A DNA stretch of 37,584 nucleotides from Zygnema cylindricum (GCA_037447655.1 JBBHKE010001062.1:1-37584); one strand, 5' to 3'; counted from the stretch's first letter, positions 1 through 10,802 are shown. The notes: generated by a model from the letters alone, not told the origin. Made by a program: numbers and translations.

Positions 1-427
1 GAAGATGTAATATTCAAAGGATCAGGGGTAGAAGAAAACATGCTCAGAAAGTGATCAAGAGAAGAGAGCGGGAGAAATGATTTTTTGGAGAACGTGAATT
101 TAGAGAAATCTTAATTTTGGAAAAACTTATATTACACGCATGTCTTATAAAGACAAGCTCCTTTTGACATTCAATATTTTTGGTAGGATTTTAGATTTAA
201 TGTTATTCTTTTTTGAGTTAGTTGAAAAGAAACAAAAATTGAAATTTATGTATTTTTGAAAACGAAGGAGGTAGCGGAAACAGTGATGAATCATCGGAAG
301 CAGTTCACGTCGCGAAGCAGCGATGCAGCATAGCAACTCAACGGATGATGTGGAAGTATCTGATAGGGGAAGAGATATAACAATTGTTTGATGAAAGTGT
401 GTAGAAGATATAAATTTTTAACAAATA
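1..427. other. Gene-free left edge
   Basis: AT-rich DNA with no frame that looks coding. Bases about 260-345 share a run of GCAGTTC, CAGCGA and AGCATAGCAAC words with about 940-1020, so this edge is probably a diverged upstream copy of the repeat block that follows. Nothing else recognised. Confidence 0.5.
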
Positions 428-912
428 CTGATCATATGTAAAGTGACGATTACGGGTGGAATTTAGAGTTACTAGAGAGGTGTTATATCATTATTGAAAG
501 ACAATTTGACGTTTATGGCATAAGGGGAGCTGTTACGGGACGATATTCAAATATGTTAGTTTGTAAAATTCATAGAAAATTAAGAAAATGGTTGATAAAA
601 ATTTTCGCGAAAGACAAAGAGTGTTCGAAAATTAAATGATTAACTCGGCAAAGAGGCAGTTGTCAAGAAACTGATCATATGACTAAGTGACGATTACGGG
701 TGGAATTCAGAGTTACTAGAGAGGTGTTATATCATTATTGAATGACAATTTGACGTTTATGGCATAAAGGGAGCTGTTATGGGACGATATTCAAATATGC
801 TAGTCTATAAAATTCATAGAAATTAAAAAAATGGTTGATAAAAATTTTCGCGGAAGACAAAGAGTGTTCGAATATTAAATGATTAACTCAGCAAAGAGGC
901 AGTTGTCAAGAA
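428..912. repeat. Two-unit tandem duplication, period 243 bp
   Basis: A unit starting CTGATCATATG at 428 is repeated at 671 and runs to about 912. The copies differ by scattered substitutions and small indels. The unit includes the word GGGAGCTGTTA, and a more diverged trace of that part recurs at about 1030-1100. The unit is not an obvious coding sequence. It may be the decayed internal part of a transposable element, but no family could be assigned. Confidence 0.85.
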
Positions 913-1295
913 GGGGAAGTTTGGAGGACATAGCAAGAACGCAGCAGAAGCAATGGAGAATTAGCGGGAGCAGTTCGCTTCGCAACGCAGCAACGAAGTA
1001 TAGCAACGTAGCGGAAGAAGTGGGTTATAACGTTAGTGAAAGTGACAGTTTCACATTTATGACTCACGGGGAGCTGTTACAGGACAAATTCTGCAAGATA
1101 GCGGTTTTCAGCAAGGAAAATGGGAAATGGCAACGTCAGCAAAACAGTGGTGATGTATTGCTTTGGCTATTATTTTTGAATCATTAGTAGTGGAGGTTGA
1201 TAGAGAATTTTAATCTCTAAATAATTTACATTTTTATTTTGTTTGTATCTCCATTAGGGTAGAAATATGTGCATGGACTACTAAGTCTAAAGCTT

Positions 1296-1330
1296 TAGGG
1301 GAGTGTTGAAATTGAAAGCTTTAGTTCTCG
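1296..1330 (+). other. Possible polypurine tract and LTR start (Ty1/copia-like)
   Basis: A purine run AGGGGAG is followed directly by TGTTGAAATTGAAAGC. In many plant Ty1/copia elements the 3' LTR begins TGTTGAAA right after a GGGGAG-type polypurine tract, so this could be the 5' edge of a 3' or solo LTR. A TATA-like ATATACAAATAAGG at about 2111 would fit an LTR promoter. I found no matching second LTR, primer site or copia coding domain, so the call is tentative. Confidence 0.3.
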
Positions 1331-1400
1331 GTAGATGAGGCTATGAGGAGGGAGTTAAGGGTGAAAGGAGTAGCTGCTAGAGCTGCGATGTCAAAATAGT

Positions 1401-1600
1401 GCAGCATGGCAGCATAGCAGTACACGTTGCATATTGTATTCGTACTGGGCAGCGATATCGAACTAGCGCATCGTAGCAGCATAGCAGTACACGCTGCATA
1501 TTTTATTCATACTGCGCTGCCATGTCGAACTAGCGCAGCCATGTCGAACTAGCGCAGTGTAGCAACATAGCATTACATGATGCATATTTTATAAGTGCAC
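1401..1600. repeat. Degenerate tandem array, period about 67-80 bp
   Basis: The word GCATAGCAGTACACG occurs at 1412 and 1479, and a decayed version occurs at about 1563. Each is followed by a TGCATATT word and then GTCGAACTAGCGCA-type words. A 19-bp word ending CGAACTAGCGCA is itself doubled at about 1520-1557. The array has no coding potential. Confidence 0.7.
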
Positions 1601-2944
1601 GAAACTAAATTTTCGGAGGAGTGTTGTTTTGAAAAGTTTGTTTCGTGCGTACGCGACTGTTCGTGCGCTATAGAATTTAATGTGGAGGTTAGAATCGATT
1701 CATGGATTAGGGGAGCGAACGAACGGATAAAATTTAAGTGATGTAAAAGACTCACTGAGTGGTGTGTACAAGCATTGACAAATGGACGGCGGATCGCGAA
1801 GTGATCCTATGTGGAATAAATGAAATGTTGAAACAAGCACCGCCAGTAGGGCGCAATTGCGACGCAGGCAGGAGAATGCAAATGCGCTTAGTTTGGATGA
1901 ATATGCGCCGCCGGTACGGAGCAGTTGCGACGCAAACAAGTCAAACGCTACTGCGGTTGCCTTCATATGATCCGTACGGACAAAGCAGCTGACGCAGTTG
2001 CGGATAATATAATTAGTATAGATTGTGAGTAATGATCTTTGTTTAGTGGTTACTTAGTGGTAGCTTGGTTTTTGACGTACAAAGATTGTGGAGATGTCGG
2101 TGCAAGTATTATATACAAATAAGGTTTGTCTTTTTGCTAATTAGTTTATTAGTGTAGAATTGTTTAGGCTGACATGCCTCGAACTATTCGGGTATACTTA
2201 CAATAGTTCAGGTAGATAGTAGATACCGTACGGTTGGTATGCCTCCGTACATTCAGTAGTGAACTCTCTGAGTATAACTTATAGGACTTATAATATTTTG
2301 AGGATCACAGTCAAGTTTAATCAAAGCAATGGCAAATTGTTTTCTGCATCTTTAACCTGTTGGTGTGATCACTCTTTTTGATGCATTCATGTGAAAATTT
2401 GTGGGGTTATTCTATGAAATAGAAAATATACGTCTGTTAAGTTTCATACTATTCAGGAATCTTTGTAAGATTATGTGAGCAGTCTAAGTGGTTAGTTTGT
2501 GAAGCTGTCAGCTGTTTTTGTGAAACTCTGGAGCTTATATCTTCTAGATTCCTAGGTGGATTTGGCTGTAACTTTGGAAGCTTACAGTGACTATAGTATA
2601 CTGCATATTAGTGAAGTTTAAGTTGATTTTGATTGTTGTGGAGTAATCTGTGCTGTCGCAAACACACCTGTTTGAAGGTCTATGGTGCTTCCGTGAGTAA
2701 TCCATGGCTGAAATAGGCTATGGACAACAAGTACATGGCAAGCAAATTATGGTTTCAAGTTAAAGCTGGTCGGCGCTATATATTTTTGTAGATTTTCAAT
2801 ATCAGATATTAATAGCAACAAAAAACTTCATTACAGAAAGTGCGATGGAAAAACCATCAAAGTACAAAGGGGGTAAAAAAAAAAAAAAAAACACATTTAA
2901 AGACTACAAGAGACCTGATGGAGAAGTGAACAAAGTATTAGGGT
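1601..2944. other. Gene-free stretch, possibly LTR-derived
   Basis: No supported gene. Bases 1830-2000 are richer in GC and CpG than their surroundings, with repeated GCAGTTGCGACGCA-type words. Bases 2000-2800 are T-rich and may be the body of the tentative LTR starting near 1303. A run of about 17 A occurs at 2877-2893. Confidence 0.4.
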
Positions 2945-3165
2945 ATTTCTCTATGTACTTGTAACTTAGCGAACTTACTTTGTATTTTAGCGCGGATCCG
3001 TCGGACCTGGTTTTCAAGTGTCATTATGTTTGTAAGGAGGATATCGCAACTTATGCTTGTGACGATTGTATACGTCGACAATACCTGTGACGGTTGTCAA
3101 CGTCTACAATCTGTGGTTACACGTTATTTTTTGGAACTGCTTTGTGACGTCGCATGTCTTACTGT
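2945..3165 (+). repeat. Dispersed repeat, copy A (inverted copy at about 15130-15345)
   Basis: The stretch with TTAGCGAACTTACTTTGTAT, then GGTTTTCAAGT, then TGTGACGATTGTATACGTCG matches in order the reverse complement of about 15130-15345. Similarity weakens toward 3165. No coding frame spans it. This looks like an old interspersed element present at least twice in the window in opposite orientation. Confidence 0.65.
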
Positions 3166-3680
3166 GACATTGTAGACGTACCGCATTCCAACCTGGCATT
3201 TTCACGGTTGCAGAAGATGCGCTTTGCCCTTCGCGTCGCCTGTCTGCTCGAGGTGAAATGGCATCGGAATTTGAAGACCCCTGCAAATAAAAAATCCGTA
3301 CTGGACGAAAACGGACAAAATCAAACAAACTGTGTACTTCTTTTCGTCTTATTATAACGCAAACAGACATAACATAGCGAACTGTTTACTTTTCTTTGTC
3401 CTTGGAAATCGTAGGAATTTTTTTGAAGTTTACAGCACGTGCGAAAATTTGTTCCTATTCGTCAATCGAAAAAACCTAATTTTAAATCACATCGCGCATG
3501 TGTTTTAAACAAAAGTTTGAAGATGACGTTTTTTGTCGTAGAAGTGGGTCGAAAAGTACAAGACGACAAATATCCAAGTCCGTACGATTACTGTCGGTGC
3601 CAGTAAACACTTCCGTACGATTACTGTCGGCACATGATGGAGAAGCGGCCTAAGTTACGTGGTACCACTCCTTTTTGTAC
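3166..3680. other. Gene-free stretch with a short direct repeat
   Basis: No supported gene. A 19-bp word TCCGTACGATTACTGTCGG occurs at 3579-3597 and again at 3612-3630. CGTAC-rich words of this kind recur throughout the non-coding part of the window. Confidence 0.5.
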
Positions 3681-3689
3681 ACGTGGATT

Positions 3690-4110
3690 ACAAACTCTGT
3701 GCGATACGATACAGTACAGTACACGATACAGGTAAGGTTTCTTAGTCGGCTCGCCCGTGGTGTGCAGGGTGTGCAGGTCTCCTACACGAGGCGAAATGTG
3801 CCGAGACCTGCACACTTTGCAAAATACCACCCGGGTACCGCGGATTTTTAGGGTCATAGGGTTGTTGGTTGTGTTTTTTTTATATAAAAAAAACACGAAT
3901 GAGAAAAAAACCCTAAACATATTTATACACACAGTGCGCCGCGCGGCGCGAGGCGTCGTAAAGCGAAATTGGAGTGAAAGGAGTGCAAGGCGACGTGGAC
4001 CCCCTCACACGCGACCTTCACACCTAAAAACGCTCGATTCAGTACAGTACAGTACACGATACAGTACAGCACAGTACACGATACAACACAGTACAGTACA
4101 TGACAGTACA
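3690..4110. repeat. GATACAGTACA-type simple repeats
   Basis: Clusters of CAGTA, GATACAGTACA and GTACACGATACA words lie at about 3697-3732 and 4038-4110. They make the six-frame translations repetitive on both strands. The open frames here translate the repeat and are not counted as genes. Confidence 0.7.
3871..3896. repeat. Perfect 26-bp palindrome
   Basis: GTG, eight T, ATAT, eight A and CAC form a perfect inverted repeat without spacer. It could extrude as a hairpin, or mark the centre of a foldback element or a double-strand repair product. Confidence 0.85.
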
Positions 4111-5195
4111 CCGCCAATCGTTATTAGCGTGTAAGCTTTTTTAGCGTGTAAAGATAATTACCGTGGTGTACGCTATTTAAGAATTTGAAAATTTTGGAAT
4201 AAATCATACATTCTAATTGTTTGATTATGGTAATTTGGATCTTTAAAAAAAAAAATGTCGGTCGCAAACATGCTTACACTAATATAGGTCTCCGTACAAA
4301 ATCTGACATATCGTACACAAATCGTACATTCACACGGTCGAAACGTGGCTGTCGGACGAATATGTGCGAGCGGGATTCTTTACGACCTGGTTTTTTTTCC
4401 TTTTTAGAACGCACATTCTCATTCGTCCGCGGTTACTAAAACTAATTTATTGTTCTTTTTACCTTAAAAAGGTACATTTATGTACGGTCTGATACTGACT
4501 GTACACCACTCTATTTAAGAGACAACGTACTGAAAATAACCCTAAATAGAATAAAGAAAAAAATAGAATGAACTACACTAATGGAGAATAAAAATATAAA
4601 AAAGCTGGACGGAATTAGTGTACACAACGCTAATAACGATTGACGGTGTACTGTACACCGTCGATCGTATTTAGCGTGTATCCTTTTTTCGCCACTAAAA
4701 ACATTTTTTCTCCGTACGCATTTGTCCGATTTTCAATTTGAGACCGGCAATCGATAGTTGAGAATCTTACCTTTCAATCGCAACCTTTAGATCCACAATC
4801 CGACATGTATGTACGGAGAAAAGATGTTTTAAGAGACAAAAAAAACATGCACTCTAAATACGATCGACGGTGTACAGTACACCGTCGATCGTATTTAGCG
4901 TGTTTTTCTTTCTCGATCGATTCTTTTCTATCAGTACAGTACACCGCGAATCGTAATTAGAGTCTAATAGCGATTGGCGGTGTACAGTACACCGCGAATC
5001 GTTATTAGCGTTATGAACTCTATATCGGCACCCCAAAATTTTGACATTATTAATACCCTAAATAGAATAAACTACACTATTTAAGGACGTGGACCATAAT
5101 CTGCCACGTCTCCGGGCACTAAATTAGAATGAATGACGCTAATTTTTTCTTTACACTAATAATTTCTCTACGCTAATAACAATTCGCGGTGTAGT
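4106..5195. repeat. Cluster of palindromes built from one about 25-bp motif
   Basis: The motif GTACACCGCCAATCGTTATT followed by AGCGTG occurs with minor changes on the plus strand at 4106, 4653, 4877, 4939 and 4987. It occurs on the minus strand at about 4625-4651, 4856-4875, 4961-4985 and 5168-5193. Three plus/minus pairs meet head to head with a single-base spacer at 4652, 4876 and 4986, giving palindromes of about 41-57 bp. A related minus copy lies at 20113-20139. This looks like the terminal inverted repeat of a foldback or miniature inverted-repeat transposon family, or a hairpin satellite. No transposase is present. Confidence 0.75.
4711..4846 (+). repeat. Dispersed repeat, copy A (second copy at 18593-18726)
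   Basis: The segment begins with a CCGTAC word and contains, in order, GAGACCG, CAAT, GTTGAGAATC, CTTTCAATCGCAACC, AGATCCA, CCGACA, GGAGAAAAGATG and a run of A. The same order occurs in the same orientation at 18593-18726 with roughly 75-80 % identity by eye. Confidence 0.75.
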
Positions 5196-5453
5196 TTTAG
5201 GAAAGAAAAAAAAAATGAATAGGCTAGGAGGAATCCACAAAAATTGCACGTGAAAATTTGAGAAACTTTTTAAAAAAAAATACTCGCATGTTTTTGTCTT
5301 TTTGCTCTTCTCGTCGTTTTTATTCTGTCCATCGATTCCAATCGCTCTAAAGCGTCTTACTCGGCAGGAAACCTGACCCGAGTCACGTCCCATTGGCGCA
5401 GAAATCAAGAATCCAACTATCCTTTCAACATTTTGGTTGTTTGTCGCTCGCCT

Positions 5454-5551
5454 CCCATTTCTTCTCCTCCCTCTCCCTCTCTCTCTCCCTCTCCTTTTCT
5501 CCTCGCCCCACGCCCCTCTCCCTCTCCCTCTCCCTCTCCCTTTCCCTCTCC
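5454..5551. repeat. Pyrimidine microsatellite (CCCTCT-type)
   Basis: Nearly pure C/T sequence made of CCCTCT and CTCT units, best preserved at about 5513-5551. The Ser/Leu- and Arg/Gly-rich frames read across it are repeat translations. Confidence 0.9.
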
Positions 5552-6072
5552 GATAAGATCGAGCGTGCAGACAAGACTGTTGATTACGACCTGTGATTGG
5601 TTCCTGAGCTCCCATCGAATCCTCTGTCCGCATACAAAACTTGCCTGCGTGCGGGTGACGTCATTTGTTTCTTAAAGCTCGTCGAAAAGCCTGCCAAACT
5701 TCAAAGAAAAGGTTTTCCTTGTTCCTCTGTTTGAACCTGGTTTTCTTCATGTTATTTTTTTTGTTGATCATTTTTTTTTTCATTTTGGTTTCCTGTTATG
5801 CATTTGTGTTATTTCTTCTCTATTTTTTTGTTCTTGTTATATTATTCAATTTTCATTACTTTTATCGTTTTTTTGATTGAATTTCTGTTACCGATGCTTG
5901 AATATTTGTCGGATTCGTGTTTTCCTCCACACAATATAAAATATGTATTCATACTCTACGGTTTTTCTTATTTATATATTATAATTATATACATATATTA
6001 TGTTTTTAATACTTATATATAATATGTATATTATAATCATATAATATATATAGATATGATATATATAAAATA

Positions 6073-6078
<6 letters not shown>
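5552..6078. other. T-rich gene-free stretch
   Basis: Long T-rich runs grade into TATA-rich sequence from about 5940. Frames here translate to Phe/Leu-rich low complexity. No gene is supported. Confidence 0.6.

Positions 6079-6130
<52 letters not shown>
6079..6130. repeat. TA microsatellite left of the retrotransposon
   Basis: An uninterrupted TA tract ends exactly where the LTR begins with TGTAACA. A TA/GATA tract also lies beyond the opposite LTR, so the element probably inserted into a TA tract. For the same reason the target-site duplication cannot be told apart from the repeat. Confidence 0.85.
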
Positions 6131-6133
<3 letters not shown>

Positions 6134-7103
6134 AACAAGATCACCTACCTCTCATAAAATCCCATTACTACAAACAATCCCAAACACACATTCCACACAT
6201 TGGAAAATACACATCCACATTGGACAACATTCACATAAGGATAAACTTTAAATTAGAAGAAGCTTTTGTCCACATAACATTAGCTTGGTCTCTTGCCCTC
6301 GTGGCTCAACCCTTCTTATTAAAGTGTTTTCCACTACTCCCCACTCTTAATAATTCTAGCTCTTAACTACTAAAACACTATTTAGTTAGCAAGAGATTTC
6401 AATGCAAAAATGCATTTTCTCCAATTTGGTATTAATCGCTCAGGACCAAGATCAGTCAGAATTTCCACAAACTTTTCCAAAAGAAAAGATGTCTACTCTC
6501 CTCTTACACTTCACTATTTATCCATCATCGCCCTGGACTCGCCAGGCCAGAGTCAACGCACGCTTCGTTTTAACAGGCTTTTACTTGGGCCAATCATTGA
6601 TCAACAAGGACTCAGACTGACCAATGCAAAAACGTGCGAAATCTCTTACTAACCATTTAGCACTTTAATAACCAATCAAACGTTACGTTTCACTATGTAT
6701 TATTTACGTGCAAAAGTGCGCGACAAACGAAACGCGACTTCGCACGATCGTGCGTAGCAAATTTCGCACGCGAAACTTCCTACTAAATTCCCTTAAGTGA
6801 AAGTGACTTTTCGTACTAAAATTTGTACGAAACTAACCACTGTGCATACTAAACGTTTCATTATAACTTTATGAAACGTACACGCGTAATTTCGGTACTA
6901 ATTTGACCCTTAACCCGTTTAAATGATACCCACTTGTTATTTAGACCCCACGCTGTCACCTAAATACACACATCGCTATAACTTTAAAAATATAACTCCA
7001 AATAGCGTGATTCTTTCGCGGACATCTACCAAATTTAGTACTCTAAAATCATAACACCTAAATACCCCTTTATAAACGATTTCGATCCGCTATTTTTGTT
7101 ACA
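6131..7103 (-). repeat. 3' LTR of the Ty3/gypsy element
   Basis: A direct repeat of about 973 bp matches 12894 to about 13855. On the plus strand it starts TGTAACA and ends TGTTACA, a perfect 7-bp terminal inverted repeat with the canonical TG...CA ends. It contains a 14-bp palindrome, CGCACGATCGTGCG, at 6741-6754 that is conserved in the other LTR. The frames at 6402-6652 are LTR sequence and are duplicated in the other copy; they are not genes. Confidence 0.95.
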
Positions 7104-7117
7104 TCATCCCCTCCTTA
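7104..7117 (-). other. Polypurine tract of the retrotransposon
   Basis: Directly next to the 3' LTR, the minus strand reads AAGGAGGGGATGA, the purine-rich primer for plus-strand DNA synthesis. Its position and composition are canonical. Confidence 0.85.
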
Positions 7118-7151
7118 TTTTTAACAGACCTCAGTTAAACACCTTTAATTC

Positions 7152-7646
7152 TCAAGACAGGACTTCTATATTATTATCCCTCCAATACCTCTGTAAAAAC
7201 TCAAAAAAATTATCCTCTAAAGTCAACTCATCCTCAAGCCTTCTTAGATAATGCACTTGCCAGAATATAGTCTCGCCGACCTTGAACCGTTGACCAACCC
7301 AATCTATTACCCATATGTGGACTTCAAGTTCTATTATTATTGAGGGATCCAATTCCAATTCTCCTTCAGTTGGTCGAAGATTTGCTGGTTTCAATTGGCT
7401 GATGTGTATCACTGGATGAATTTTTGTTGAAGGCGGAAAGTCCAATTTGGCAGCAACTAAAGATATCATCTTGATTACAGTAAATGGTCCAATGTACTTA
7501 GGAGCAAATTTCCCCGTAGGATCCGATTGTCCCTCGATCATGCACCTGTAATGAGTTGTAGAAAGCCAAACCTTGTCACCTGTGTGTAACACCGAATCAC
7601 CCCGTTTGTTGTTAGCATTTAATTCTTGCCTCCTTTGTGCCTCCAT
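7152..7646 (-). pseudogene. Retrotransposon integrase C-terminus with degenerate chromodomain-like tail
   Basis: This 164-residue stretch contains GDKVWLS, then a PKYIGPFTVI-type block and HPVIHISQLKP, the usual C-terminal integrase pattern of Ty3/gypsy elements. After these comes a region (about 7152-7320) in the place of a chromodomain. It keeps only a weak W/V..L..E..L.L.DNFFEF pattern and not the full aromatic cage motif. It is out of frame with the integrase core upstream, so at least one frame change separates them. In chromoviruses this tail directs insertion to particular chromatin; here I infer only descent from such a tail. Confidence 0.8.
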
Positions 7647-7683
7647 TAATACATCTTGGAGAGTTTTCCAAACTGTTTGAACG

Positions 7684-8511
7684 TTAACCTTTATTCTCTT
7701 GAGTGACCCATGTTATTAAGTCCAATGCTTCTCTAGGTTGGTATCCGTATGCAACTTTAAATGGTGAGAATCCTGTACTAGCATGTTTACATGAATTGTA
7801 TGCAAATTCCATTAATGGCAGTTTAGATTCCCATGTGTTATGAACTCCACTGCAAACAGTCCTAAGCATTTCCTCTAGTGTACGGTTCATCTTTTCTGTC
7901 TGTCAATCTGTCTGAGGATGAAAAGCGGTACTCATTTTCAATTCAGAGCCTAAATTTTGCAGTAATTCTTTCCAAAAAGCATACGTAAATTTAGAATATC
8001 TATCACTGAGTATAGATAGAGGGACTCCATGATGTCTGACCACGTTGTCAAAATATAACTTTGCAATATCTACAACCGAATGAGTGGTTTTGTTTGGGAT
8101 AAAGATTGCCATTTTATTGAACTTATCGACTACAACCATGATACTGTCATTCTTTTTAGATGTAGCAAGCAACCTGACAATAAAATCCATACTGACAGAT
8201 TCCCATGGTCTTTTGGGGTTTTCCAAAGGTTTTAAGAGACCTTTAGGTTTTTGGGTACTAGGTTTACTCTGTTGGCAAGGGACATAACTTTCCACGTGTT
8301 TTGACACCTCTTTTTCCATCCCAAACCAAAACAATCTACTTTGCAATCGACTAAGAGTTTTATCTCGACCTAGATGTCCTAAATGCTCATGAGCTTCCTG
8401 TAAAATATGTTTTCTTAAGTCTCCCACTTCAAGAATGCATAATCTATCACCAATTTGCAAATATAGTAAACCATCCTCTAGCCTAAAGTTTTTGACATGC
8501 CTCTCATTCAA
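7684..8511 (-). pseudogene. Retrotransposon integrase, zinc-binding and catalytic core, interrupted
   Basis: The zinc-binding part keeps the two histidines (HEHLGHLG) and one cysteine of the Cys pair, but the other cysteine position reads Tyr. The core keeps the Asp in SMDFI and the Asp in LSDRY. Just after HPQTD, near 7903, a stop interrupts the frame ahead of the QTE that carries the catalytic Glu. The continuation (NRTLEEMLRTV, then STGFSPF and YGYQP) is in the same frame at 7684-7890. The domain therefore has both a missing metal ligand and a premature stop. Confidence 0.9.
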
Positions 8512-8526
8512 TGGGTCAGAATTCCC

Positions 8527-9096
8527 TCATGAAATATTATTGCAAATCACAACAAAATAAGGATCTTTATCATAACCATTTATAACTGTATCTAAAAACA
8601 ATTCATCAATAACCATAACACTTATTTCAAAACATCTACTTAAAGGATTTGCTACTACATTTGTCTTCCCATGAATATGTTTGACATTAAATTTGAAATA
8701 TGCTAATTTACGCATCCACTTAACCTGTCTGCCAATCATAATCTGCGCATCACTTAATCTTTGTAAATAAGAGAGTGCTTTATTATCACAGTGAACTGTA
8801 AATTCTTTATTATGCAAATAACAACGTCATTTCACCAATGCATGTACAATTGCAAGTAATTCCTATTCTTGTGTTGTATAGTTCTTTTCAACATCATTGA
8901 ATTTTCTAGACTCAAAAGCAATAGGATGAAAGTGTTTGCCGACTTTTCGACTTATGACTGCACCTAGACCTTCATCAAATGCATATGTAGTGACCAAAAC
9001 TTCAAATTCCCCGACAGGGTCAAGATACGATTGTGTTAGGGTAGAGGTCAACTTCCCTTTTAATTCGTCGAATGCTCCCTTCGATCTGCTCCCCAC
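8527..9096 (-). pseudogene. Retrotransposon RNase H domain, interrupted
   Basis: Two blocks carry the usual Ty3/gypsy RNase H pattern. The first (8863-9096) has FDELKGKLTS, then YAFDEGLGAVISR and HPIAFESRK. The second (8527-8817) has FTVHCDNKALSYL and then KHIHGKTNVVANPLSR. The DNKAL and HGKTN..A..LSR blocks hold active-site residues. Stops between about 8818 and 8862 split the blocks, and the first is out of frame with the RT upstream. Confidence 0.88.
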
Positions 9097-10147
9097 ACAA
9101 ACTTCTCCTTCTCCCGAAGTAAATCCGTCAAAGGTGCGACGATCATACAGAAGTTTCTGATAAATTTCCTGTAATAAGCGGCTAATCCGAAAATCAATCT
9201 AGCTTTTGTGACATTGGTAGGTTGTTTCCATTTTTTGATTGCTAAAATTTTGGATGGAGCTGTTTTAACACCTTCCCCACTAACTATATGTCCCAAAAAT
9301 AATTGTTCACTTTTAAGAAAACTAGATTCTGACAATTTTCCATATACTTTTCTTTCTTTTAACCTTTCCAACACTCTTTTTAAATGAATTACATGTTGTT
9401 CTTTAGATTCACTGTAAACTACAATATCGTCTATAAACACTTAGACAAACTCATCTATGTAATATAAAAAAGTTTGGTTGATTAATCTTTGGTAAGTAGG
9501 CGGTGCATTCGTTAAGCCGAATGGTATCACTATCCATTCGAAACGACCCACCCTAGTCTTGAAAGCAATTTTGTCAACATCTTCAATTCCAATTAGCACC
9601 TGATTAAAGCCACTACGCAGGTCAATCAACGAAAATACTTTAGCACTTTTTAAACGATCTTTCAAATCAGAAATTAAAGGAACGGATACTTATCCTTCAC
9701 CGTAATCTTGTTCAGACTACAATAATCGACACACATTCTCAACGTTTCGTCCTTCTTTTTGACGAAGAGAACTGGTGCTCAGTACGGTGATTTGCTGGGC
9801 TGAATATGTCCCTTCTCTAAGAGTTCTTTGATTTGTTTCTTTAACTCCTCTTGCTCAAAGAAATTGTGTTTATAAAATCTTGTGATAGGAGGATTACATC
9901 CAGGTTCAAGGTTAATAACATGTTTTACATCTCGGGAAGGTGGCCTCCCTGAAGGTAAGACACTTGGGAAAACATCTCTGAATTCAAATATCAAATATTT
10001 AAAAGCAACATCAGATGTATTAATATCACTTACAAAATCAGATTTTTGTATTTCGAAAGTTTTAGTGGTGTCTGATTTAGGGATGACATCAATGTTAGTG
10101 TTTTCTCCCCCCCTTTCATCAGTAACTGCCTCAGTTACTAATAACAA
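9060..10147 (-). pseudogene. Retrotransposon reverse transcriptase, interrupted
   Basis: The upstream part (9779-10147) has the pre-RT linker: FRDVFPSVLPSGRPPSR, then ELLEKGHIQPSKSPY. A stop follows at once, where the family has Trp. The palm continues in frame across this stop and a further interruption near 9690 (VLFVKKKDE, then FSLIDLRSGFNQV and IPFGLTNAPPTYQ). There is another stop just before the catalytic FIDDIVVYS box at about 9411-9440. The two catalytic Asp are still present. The DY.SLN position reads Cys where Arg is usual. Confidence 0.92.
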
Positions 10148-10472
10148 GAAAGCATGATTTGTGCTTTTTAAATTGTTTAGCAGATATCAAACCTTCCACT
10201 CCCAACCTGATTTTGTTATTTATATGATTAATATGCAATTTCTTAGGAGATAATGCTTGCAGAACCTTTCAACCGTTTTCAGACTTCACTTTCAAGGTGT
10301 TAATTTCCCAATTAATTTGAGGATTTTGTTCATTTAACTAAGGCTTTCCCATAATTAGTTCTTGACTTCACGAATTCATTATTTCACACACAACTTTCAT
10401 TTTATGACCCTGGATATCAACTTCTATCGTGTCAGTTTGTAAGTCTAATCTGGACTTATTACCATTTGCCAC

Positions 10473-10802
10473 TTACACATGTAAAGGCTTTTCCCTTATG
10501 ACAGTAGGAATTTTGTTATCCTCTACAAACTTATGTGAAAGAAAATTATGTGTGGCACCTGAATCAACCATTACTCTCAACGGTTTTCCTTCCACTAATG
10601 ACTCGAATCTAATCAAACTGTGTCTGGTTTTATCATTACTTAACTGTCCTAACATGGATTTGTTGTTGAGAATTTCATCAGAAGGATTCTTTAAACTATG
10701 CACTGTGGTGAGAATCATAATTAATTCAGCTATCCTAACTTTTCCATTCATTAATTTGCCCTCCAAAGTTAACTCTTTAACTTCTGGATCCGGTTGACTC
10801 AA
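10473..10802 (-). pseudogene. Retrotransposon aspartic protease
   Basis: This 109-residue open stretch contains VMVDSGATHNFLS, the Asp-Ser-Gly active-site loop of retropepsins, at about 10541-10575. The frame is closed by a stop after EKPLHV. The rest of the domain toward 10200 is recognisable in places (GHKMKVV, then QELIMGKP) but carries more stops. The protease would process the gag-pol polyprotein in an active element; this copy cannot produce a full domain. Confidence 0.88.

Noticed and set aside
879-1187. 102-codon plus-strand frame
   Set aside because: It begins inside the second unit of the 243-bp duplication. It has no domain and no counterpart in the first unit.
3621-4134. Overlapping frames of 103 and 125 codons on opposite strands
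   Set aside because: They translate GATACAGTACA repeats and a palindrome.
5151-5633. 160-codon minus-strand Arg/Gly-rich frame
   Set aside because: It reads through the pyrimidine microsatellite. The Arg-Gly run is a repeat product.
6402-6652. Two plus-strand frames of about 72-80 codons repeated at 13161-13379
   Set aside because: They are duplicated because they lie in the two LTRs.
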